DNA from: Delphinus delphis
Taxonomy: Eukaryota; Chordata; Mammalia; Artiodactyla; Delphinidae
Direction: 5' to 3'
Assembly (NCBI RefSeq): GCF_949987515.2
Contig: NC_082684.1
Coordinates: 45,784,006-45,848,005 of the forward strand
Length of the DNA: 64,000 nucleotides
Position 1 is the stretch's first letter; each line of letters begins with the position of its first letter. Of the stretch, positions 59,201 to 64,000 are shown one piece after another. The translations under genes were made by a program, and so were the position numbers. Below the pieces are notes generated by a model. It ran no database searches. It had not been told where the DNA came from and worked only from the letters and a program-made list of their open reading frames with translations.

Positions 59201-62200
59201 TACCAATACTTTTCTAAAATACAGTAAAATTAGTTACTAGAAAAATGATTGCACACTTGGATGTCATGGCAATGTCACATAGCCATATCAAAGAAAATAG
59301 TTTCTAAACTTAGTCTATATTTCTGTACTCCTCTTGTCTGGTAAAAGTTTGCAGATGGGCCAGATCCATAGTTCATACTTTGAGTAGTAGCACTACTCTG
59401 AGGACCTGCCAGGCTCAGGAACCACTGTTCTTTAGGACATAAATACAGGCTGGTTGCCACCCACTAGACCAGACTCACAAAATTTTACAAACAAGTTAAG
59501 GGAGTTAATGGATTCCAGAAGCTATGGGCTGTGGGCTCAATCCATTGACTTGAGCTATGGGCTCAAGTCAATGGATTAGATTAAGCGCTTGCTACTCAAT
59601 AAATAGTCTGGTTTTTTCTTTTTAAACAGAATCTTGTTGAAATATCAATTATAAACTATAGAGCCTGATGAATATTTTCTCCAGAATCTTTTAAGATGTC
59701 ATGATACAGAATAATACAGTATAGATAGGGAAGTTGGATTGTATTTGAAATTTCAGAGTTGAGTTGATCTGTTACTTGTCCAAAAAAGGAAGAGTGGATT
59801 ACAGACGGTATCCAAATGTTTTTTGTTTTTGTTTTATTTATTTATTTATTTTTGTTGCGTTGGGTCTTTGTTGCTGTGCGCGGGCTTTCTCTAGTTGTGG
59901 TGAGCGGGGGCTACTCTTCGTTGTGTTGCGCGGGCTTCTCATTGCAGTGACTTCTCTTGTTGCAGAGCACAGGCTGTAGGCGTGTGGGCTTCAGTAATTG
60001 TGGCAGGTGGGCTCAGTAGTTGTGGCACACAGGCTCTAGAGCGCAGGCTCAGTAGTTGTGGCGCATGGGCTTAGTTGCTCCGCGGCATGTGGGATCTTCC
60101 TGGACCAGGGATCGAACCCGTGTCCCCTGCATTGGCAGGCAGATTCTTAACCACTGTGCCACCAGGGAAGTCCCCAGTATCCAAATGTTTTAATGTTCAG
60201 GGGGAGATAGCATGGAGAGAAGAGTAAATTAAATTGAGTCTGCACTAGTGCAAGTTGGGTGACTGTGATGATTTCCTGCCACCTACAAGGGGTCCTGATA
60301 TGAAATTGGAAAATGTCCTTTAAAAATCTGACCACCATATGGCTTAGGCCATGGCTAGACAGATGCATTTGAGCACTTGTAGAGAGCTCAGTAGAGATCA
60401 TGAAAATGAATGAACTTGCTGGAAAGTGTGTGATAGAACCAGAGACTTAACCTTAAGGACATTCATATTGGTCAGGAATGGTGAAGAGACGCATCTGAGG
60501 AGGAAAGAAAACATAAGAAACTTTCTGCCTGCAATGAAATAACCTAGGTTCGTTGGTCCTCAGTTGAAGAGGGTGGTTTCGGTCCACACACATTTATCAA
60601 CTGCTTCTCATATCCCAGTCAGGAGACAACAGGCTTCAGTTGGACCTGGTGTAAGCAGCTACGAGCCATGTGCTATAGGTGAGGTACACACACATTACCA
60701 TAGAGCTCCTGGGAGCAAGAGGTCTAGGGAGTGTTTATGGAGGGAGCCTTGAAGAATGAGTACAATCTGGACATTAGGAGAATAGGAGAAAATAGTGTTC
60801 CTAGAGAGATGTTGATTTGAACAACAGAATGGAGATAAATATTTAAGGAATGACTTGTCTGACATCCATCCATCCATCTGTGCGCTTACTTAGTGTGTTC
60901 ATTTGAAGTATCTGGTAATTGAATGAGACTGGAATGGAGGGTGTGGAGAAGGGAACTGTGGGGTTTGTACCAGTTTGGTGGTGGCTGGGAGGCTGAGAAG
61001 TTTGGTCTGTGTTTGATCGGCAGAGGAGAATCGCTGAGCACTGGCTGTACTTTATGAAGACTGAGCCAGTGAAAGAGGGGGTGGAGGTGTGGAGTGGAAC
61101 CAACTAGAGACAGGCAGAGTTTGGGTGAGAGTTAACCAGGATTGTGACAGTGGAAATGAAAAGAAAGACCTAGATGGAAGGAACTGTAGGACAGCTCATG
61201 GAATGGACCATCAAGAGATTGATTTAGGGGGGCTTCCCTGGTGGTGCAGTGGTTAAGAATCCACCTGCCAATGCAGGGGACACGGGTTTGAGCCCTGGTC
61301 TGGGAAGATCCCACATGCCTCAGAGCAACTAAGCCCGAGCGCCACAACTACTGAGCCTGCGCTCTAGAGCCCACGAGCCACAACTACTGAAGCCCGCGTG
61401 CCTAGAGCCCATGCTCCGCAACAAGAGAAGCCACCGCAATGAGAAGCCTGAGCACCGCAACGAAGAGTAGCCCCCGCTCACCGCAACTAGAGAAAGCCTG
61501 CATGCAGCAACGAGGACCCAATGCAGCCAAAAATAATAAATAAATAAATTTAAAAGAAGAGAGAGGTTGATTTAGGACAGGTCAGAAATAATTGTGAAGT
61601 AGGGAGCCTAGCTTAAAATGTGTCAAGAGGAAAGATAATGAGCTTGGTTTTAAACTTATTTGAGCCTCTTAAGTTGTTCCTGGGTGTGAGATTTTACAGC
61701 CAGTTGTTGCTACACTAGAGAAGTTTAGCTACAACCTGATGTGTTTGATAATACATCTTGGGATCTAGAACCTGTAGGACCTTCATAAAAAGAACATACG
61801 TTGGGAAGGACGAGTGTCTGTCTGTTTTCTCGTTGTATGGCCAGGCTCTGGTTACCCTTCCAGTGGTTAAAATGCTGGTGTATGGGAGGTGCTCGCACCC
61901 TGCTGGGGGCGCTGCACTCCACTGTGACTTTTCAGGGCATTGGTCTGTTTCTTTGCTGCATGGCCACCTGCCATGAGATTATCCCTGGGCTCTCTGAATG
62001 TAGCCCAAGGGACACTTAATAGTTTTCTAAGGAAAATCAGATAGCCAGTGAATTTTTCAAACTTAGATTTAGATCTCTTTTCTGCCCAACATGGCTGCTC
62101 TTCAGTGCTTACTGTAAGAAAGTCAAGTACTTCCTGTGCTAAACTTAAACTTGATAGTCTTGAGTGATGCTCACTGATGTTGATTACAAATGGAGACCCA

Positions 62201-62669
62201 GAGTCGTTTTAGTGGTGGTCCCCTTTGCTCTGTGTGTAATACCTACTTGAACTAAACTCCCGGTCTCCATACTTAGTGAATGTCATGTAGTTAATTTTAT
62301 TGAGGTTTTGCTTTCAGTTTAGACTGCAGGAAGACACTTAATGCTTTGGGGGTGGCGGGGGGCGGTGGTAGTGTGCAGTACCCAGGAACTATTTGTACAG
62401 CTCATTGTTGGATGTGATTTATTTATTTTAGATTCTGAAGGTCTCCTCAAAACCAAGGAAAAGAATCAGAAACTTTACACTCGAGCACAACGGCATCAGG
62501 AGAAAAAGGAGAAGATTCAGAGGCATAATCGCAAACTTGGCGACCTGGTAGAAAAAAAAAACACTGATTTAAGAAGTCATTACGAGCGTCTGGCAAATCT
62601 TCGGCGGTCTCACATATTAGAGCTCACCTCTGTCATTTTTCCAATCGAGGAAGTAAAGACGGGTGTGAG
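41014..62669 (+). CDS. ATG14: ATG14 (Barkor/ATG14L), N-terminal part, five coding exons; gene continues beyond window
   Basis: Autophagy-specific subunit of PI3-kinase complex I (with VPS34, VPS15, Beclin 1), which directs PI3P production to ER sites of autophagosome formation. Exons 41014-41234, 53827-53889, 55408-55450, 57688-57769 and 62432-62669 join in phase to 647 bases (215 codons plus 2 bases), all GT-AG. Residues 43-58 hold the paired Cys motif (C43-P-L-C46, C55-A-K-C58) known for ER targeting. Residues from about 75 to 180 are charged coiled coil, the known Beclin 1/VPS34 binding region. The C-terminal BATS membrane-curvature domain must lie in later exons outside the window. No break in the visible part. 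Confidence 0.96.
41306..41345 (+). repeat. Perfect 20-bp tandem duplication
   Basis: gcctgagtttgggccccgga occurs twice in a row (41306-41325, 41326-41345) in the CpG-rich start of ATG14 intron 1. Confidence 0.92.
41807..41940 (+). repeat. Diverged 67-bp tandem duplication
   Basis: Copies start gttttggctttgtttt (41807) and gttttggccttgtttt (41874). Later matches include tgcaagcccttagttaag versus tgcaagtccttggttaag. Roughly three quarters identical by eye, so old. Confidence 0.75.
42075..42210 (+). repeat. MIR fragment, plus orientation
   Basis: ccctgccctgggtcacacag, ataataagtgtggggaccag and catgcacttaacccctggat follow MIR order. Confidence 0.75.
42650..43455 (-). repeat. L2 LINE fragment, minus orientation
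   Basis: ccttgccagtcctcaaacat, ttaggcttctgctcatacat, gtaagctctgtgagaacaaa and taataaagatttgttgaatg are the L2 3' end in reverse. The left edge is uncertain. Confidence 0.7.
43500..44550 (-). repeat. Second L2 LINE fragment, minus, split by a MIR
   Basis: ctgttccctctgcctggaac, gctcaacttaaatgtcactt, cctcagtgagacgtccctga and ccccagtgcttagtgcagcg are L2 in reverse; upstream sequence (43650-43900) looks like more 5' L2. A MIR lies inside at 43912-44115. Confidence 0.7.
43912..44115 (-). repeat. MIR SINE nested in L2, minus orientation
   Basis: tccaagctccaccacttgct, atgtgattttgaagtttctt and gtacttagcatgatgtctag follow MIR in reverse. Confidence 0.7.
45711..46073 (+). mobile_element. CHR-type SINE, long form
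   Basis: Head ggacttccctggtggcgcag, repeated ccacaactactgagc units, aaataaataaat-type tail. Perfect 16-bp target duplication aaaaattacaggtctt (45695-45710 and 46074-46089). Confidence 0.95.
46354..46571 (-). mobile_element. CHR-type SINE, about 200-bp form, minus orientation
   Basis: Poly-T, gcggtacgcggacctctcac, gtgggatcttcccggaccgg, ccaccagggaagccc end. Target duplication agtattgctttt at 46342-46353 and 46572-46583. Near-consensus and young. Confidence 0.95.
46584..46780 (-). mobile_element. CHR-type SINE, short variant, minus orientation
   Basis: A/T-rich start, ttttggctgcactggatctt, four gcggcatgc-like units, ggaccaccagggaagttcct end. The right flank gtattgctttt (46781-46791) is a third copy of the neighbour's target sequence, so both SINEs used one site. 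Confidence 0.9.
47565..47690 (+). repeat. MIR fragment, plus orientation
   Basis: tatgtgctaagtgcctgtac, ttatttaatccctataacca and ttcccattttacaagggaga follow MIR. A weaker MIR-like piece lies at 47330-47420. Confidence 0.7.
47748..47937. mobile_element. Tigger-like (mariner-type) non-autonomous element
   Basis: Inverted ends cagttaacccttgaacaaca and cattgttcaagggtcagctg, internal cagccctccttatccgcagt. About 190 bp. Flanking TA is present on the left but reads TG on the right. Confidence 0.8.
48470..48905. repeat. Old LINE-like repeat, family uncertain
   Basis: attgtaggaaacttgtaaag, catttggaatcatacgatgt and ggacattaaagtttccagtt match a widespread old mammalian repeat pattern that I cannot name with certainty. 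Confidence 0.4.
49531..49589. repeat. Hairpin: 25-bp stem, 9-base loop
   Basis: Left arm starts ctgggttgtgtgccatctct (49531-49555), loop cactgttga, right arm ends ggcacacaacccag (49565-49589). One non-Watson-Crick position, which could be a G-U pair in one of the two RNA strands. Confidence 0.9.
49770..49951 (+). mobile_element. CHR-type SINE, short form, with expanded tail
   Basis: Head gggacttccctggtggtcca, ggtcagggaactagatccca, catgccacaact, then gataaataag. Target duplication aatagtgttgta at 49758-49769 and at 50177-50188, after the purine tract, so that tract is part of the insertion. Confidence 0.92.
49952..50178 (+). repeat. 227-base purine-only (GGGA/GGAA)n tract
   Basis: Uninterrupted A/G run, mainly ggga and ggaa units with a few ggggga. 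It lies between a SINE body and the SINE's right target duplication (the last two bases overlap it). Such mirror-like purine runs can form triplex DNA; the many GGG runs could also form G-quadruplexes. Confidence 0.95.
50428..50849 (+). mobile_element. CHR-type SINE, long form with internal duplication
   Basis: Head cttccctggtggcgcagtgg, long-form body, A tail. Target duplication aaaaaaaactatagaa (50412-50427 and 50850-50865). Longer than its relatives because of the 90-bp internal repeat. Confidence 0.93.
50625..50804 (+). repeat. 90-bp tandem duplication inside a SINE
   Basis: catgctccgcaacaagagaa and everything to caattagag recur at a 90-base offset (50625-50714, 50715-50804) with a handful of differences. 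Confidence 0.88.
52188..52793. mobile_element. Inverted-end DNA transposon, copy 2, longer form
   Basis: Left end ccatgccatccagtaaggta, ccatatgtggctattgaaat; right end ggtagccacatgtgcctgat, ctaccgtgttgaacagcata. Same ends as 21314-21469 but about 600 bp, so it is a less deleted relative or has taken an insertion. Confidence 0.6.
52870..53340 (+). repeat. Old L1 ORF2 fragment, sense
   Basis: tatgcaaggccataagatag, caatacacttctaaataatt and catggaactttgaccgagac follow an old L1 ORF2 segment between endonuclease and reverse transcriptase. Confidence 0.65.
53827..53889 (+). CDS. ATG14: ATG14 coding exon 2
   Basis: Encodes [20 protein letters not shown], the start of the coiled coil. Acceptor ttacag, donor aga/gtgagt. 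Confidence 0.95.
54250..54430 (+). repeat. MER5A-like hAT element
   Basis: gttttgcaaagtgtggtctg, ctggttaaaaatgtagattc, ctgattcagtaggtctgggg and caggaatctgagtattaatg follow MER5A. Confidence 0.75.
54675..55033 (-). mobile_element. CHR-type SINE, long form, minus orientation
   Basis: T/A-rich start, atttttggctgtgtgggtct, repeated gtagttg units, caccaccagggaactccc end. Target duplication tggctt(a/g)tgcc at 54664-54674 and 55034-55044. Confidence 0.93.
55408..55450 (+). CDS. ATG14: ATG14 coding exon 3
   Basis: Encodes (E)[14 protein letters not shown]. Acceptor catacag, donor ttg/gtaagc. The first base completes the Glu codon begun in exon 2. Confidence 0.95.
55800..56490 (+). repeat. Old L1/HAL1-like 3' region, sense
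   Basis: actgggaaaaaatgagtaca, ttcactgttggtgggagtgt, atactcatcaaacagaatga and gggtaaagtatgattccatt follow an old L1 ORF2 end and 3' UTR. Confidence 0.6.
57228..57398. mobile_element. Inverted-end DNA transposon, copy 3
   Basis: ctgtctacactgcccgatat, ggtagccattagtaacttgt at the left; ggtaaccacatgggacctgt, atattgggcagggcagg at the right. Relative of 21314-21469. Confidence 0.6.
57688..57769 (+). CDS. ATG14: ATG14 coding exon 4
   Basis: Encodes [20 protein letters not shown] then GNEEMKK, coiled coil. Acceptor tttaag, donor aaa/gtaagt. Confidence 0.96.
57950..58050 (+). repeat. TA/TG-rich microsatellite
   Basis: Runs of tatatatata, catatatatgtatata and cacatgcacgc. Likely unstable and hard to assemble. 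Confidence 0.85.
58341..58478 (+). mobile_element. CHR-type SINE, short form
   Basis: Head ggaacttccctggtggtcta, gcttccaatgcagggggcac, ggtcagggaactaagatccc, aaataaataaataaaaat tail. Only a weak target duplication (agaaacagtcc versus agaaattgtcc). Confidence 0.9.
59539..59577. repeat. Perfect hairpin: 17-bp stem, 5-base loop
   Basis: aatccattgacttgagc (59539-59555), loop tatgg, gctcaagtcaatggatt (59561-59577). The phrase gctatgggct also occurs as a direct repeat beside it. Confidence 0.93.
59823..60176 (-). mobile_element. CHR-type SINE, long form, minus orientation
   Basis: tttatttatttatttttgtt start, gtgctgtgcgcgggctttct-like region, repeated cagtagttgtgg units, ccaccagggaagtcccca end. Perfect 15-bp target duplication gtatccaaatgtttt (59808-59822 and 60177-60191). 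Confidence 0.95.
61229..61563 (+). mobile_element. CHR-type SINE, long form
   Basis: Head ggcttccctggtggtgcagt, long-form body, aataataaataaataaat tail. Target duplication agattgatttagg / aggttgatttagg (61216-61228 and 61564-61576). Confidence 0.94.
62432..62669 (+). CDS. ATG14: ATG14 coding exon 5
   Basis: Encodes [40 protein letters not shown] and [20 protein letters not shown]: end of the coiled coil and the following conserved block. Acceptor tttag, donor gag/gtacag. The open frame runs past the donor to a stop, but conservation ends at VKTGVR, which supports the splice. Confidence 0.96.
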
Positions 62670-62944
62670 GTACAGTGAGTGAGTCTTTTGACTCTAGGAA
62701 AATACAAGTTCCAAAGATCAAGTATCTCTCAAGTATGTCAGCACATTTATTGGGCCTCATTCTGGGTTTTCCTGGTAATGAAACTTAAGTCTTACCTGCT
62801 TCAGCAAACAGTAAACACTGCAGGAAGTTGGGGAGGTGGCCAGGGTGAAGGATGGTGGCCCTCGGAGAAGTGAGGCCCAGGTTTGTATACTTGTAGAGCT
62901 TCCAGATGAGGGCCAGGCTCACATCCCTGATCAGGAACCATCTC

Positions 62945-63065
62945 GTGGCTGCAGGGCCACTTGAGCTGTTTATTAGTCAGATGCTGCGAGGCAGGTTTTT
63001 GAGCCTCGAAGTCTTAGTTCCTTGTCTGTTAGATGGGGATAATAAATGCCTCCTTCACAGAGAAA
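62945..63065 (-). repeat. MIR fragment, minus orientation
   Basis: gtcttagttccttgtctgtt then agatggggataataaatgcc resembles MIR in reverse. Confidence 0.55.
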
Positions 63066-63224
63066 CCATGAGCTAAGATGGAAGAAAACACCTCGGGCTC
63101 TCTTACTTGGTGGGCAGGACATGCTGACTCCGCCTTTTCCTGGTAACCAGCATGTCAGGCACTGGTCGTCTCACTGGCTGTAGTGCACAGACACCCTCAT
63201 GAGTCCGTGGGGTGGACAGGATGG

Positions 63225-63340
63225 TGGTTCCCACCTGGCTGTTCATCAGAGTCACTCAGGAACTTTAGGAAAAGACAGGCTCCAGAGGACACAGCTCCAG
63301 CCTCCTAGTTCATCTCATAATACTTTATTTTTTAAACTTC
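63225..63340 (+). repeat. MER5-like fragment
   Basis: ggtggttcccacctggctgt, tcatcagagtcactcaggaa and aagacaggctcc resemble MER5A with divergence. Confidence 0.45.
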
Positions 63341-63659
63341 CCCAGATGATGCTGGTGATCATCTAGGTTCTGAAACTTCCACTGAAGAGTTTCGATTGCT
63401 TTCTGACTAACCATCGGGCTGTTCCAGCTGAGGATTTCCCTGTCTCTTCTGGTTACCCTTACTTTCCGGCAGCTTTCCTTGGAATTGGACAGTCAGTGGA
63501 CTGTTGCTACTTAGGACTTAGTGTTTGCTGCCTCCGCTTCAGTCTTTCCTTTCGTCTGTTGCCAGAGTTGGCTTCCTAAAAGCCTAAAGGTCTGATCGTT
63601 GCTCCTAGCTTGACGACCTGCTCTCTGACTCTTACCAAGTAATTTGTCATTAGTAATAG

Positions 63660-63960
63660 TTAGCAAATATAAAAATAAAAAGGCAGGTGCAAAATAGAGA
63701 AGAATTCACAGCTCAGAAATAGACCCCAAGGTGGCATTTTGAATCAGTGGGGAAAAGTTGGATTATCCAAAAATTGGTGTAAAGACAGCTGGCCAGGGCT
63801 TTGAGGGGGAAAAAGCTGACAGACAGAAACACTCTGTCAAATTAAATTCTGATGGGCCCAGATAGCAATGTTAGAACACATTATAGTAAACAAAGACTAG
63901 GATACTGTTCCAGATTTTAGGAGACTAAGGAGACTGACAACTGAATATAAAGTCGCAGGA
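63660..63960 (+). repeat. Old L1-like ORF2 fragment, sense
   Basis: cagctcagaaatagacccca then gaatcagtggggaaaagttg then ttatccaaaaattggtgtaa resembles an old L1 ORF2 segment. Weak call. Confidence 0.4.
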
Positions 63961-64000
63961 GAGAAATTGTGGAGAAAATCTTCCTCTTCCATGCCTGTGC

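Larger units (their letters stand above)
57770..62431. other. ATG14 intron 4
   Basis: Contains a TA-rich microsatellite, three SINEs, a 17-bp-stem hairpin and a possible worn hAT-like copy (58990-59400; ggttcttaaactgtctctag inside). 60180-61215 and 61565-62431 have no feature beyond a short (CATC)n at about 60863-60878. Confidence 0.5.
62670..64000. other. ATG14 intron 5, left part
   Basis: No exon recognised. Contains a MIR-like fragment, a MER5-like fragment and an old L1-like stretch. ATG14 exon 6 must lie beyond the window. Confidence 0.5.

Noticed and set aside
62670..62684. ATG14 ending at the in-frame stop just after VKTGVRYSE
   Set aside because: A strong donor (gag/gtacag) sits exactly where the known protein continues into another exon; the stop is intronic.

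Overview
The window is mammalian nuclear DNA, almost certainly from a cetacean. The evidence is 20 copies of tRNA-derived CHR-type SINEs. In plus-oriented copies the head reads gggcttccctggtggcgcag or gggacttccctggtggtcca, a family known from whales and hippos. They sit beside young LINE-1 copies and the usual old mammalian repeats (MIR, L2, MER5-like hAT and Tigger-like elements, old L1). There are no prokaryotic features, CRISPR arrays or operons.

Two protein-coding genes lie head-to-tail on the plus strand. TBPL2 (TBP-like 2, also called TRF3; germline TBP paralogue) is complete: seven coding exons from 14279 to 38929. They join in phase to 1041 bases (346 residues plus stop), and every intron is GT-AG. 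ATG14 (the autophagy PI3-kinase complex subunit Barkor/ATG14L) starts at 41014 in a CpG-rich region. Its first five coding exons (to 62669, about 215 residues) are present and the rest of the gene lies beyond the window. From memory, the human order at 14q22.3 is FBXO34, ATG14, TBPL2, KTN1, so this looks like conserved synteny. I inferred the exon borders by reading splice sites and reading frame; there was no alignment.

Layout: 1-14100 is intergenic. It holds one possible minus-strand exon (44-201), MIR and SINE copies, a nearly full-length but broken L1 (4190-11733) carrying two nested SINEs, an LTR-like repeat that this L1 split, and a 102-bp tandem duplication. 14279-38929 is TBPL2; its large intron 6 contains three antisense L1 pieces. 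38930-41013 is the short TBPL2-ATG14 gap. 41014 to the end is ATG14, with a 12.6-kb intron 1 rich in L2, SINEs, a 227-base purine-only tract and a strong hairpin.

I found no undescribed multi-gene system. The points worth following up are structural. An L1 fragment's target duplication ends 2 bases from the TBPL2 exon 3 splice acceptor. An L1 copy keeps its 5' end but lacks its 3' end, and has target-site duplications (TSDs). A purine microsatellite grew inside a SINE tail. Two SINE pairs share one target site. Two long hairpins are nearly perfect. The ATG14 leader carries a CLEAR-like E-box.
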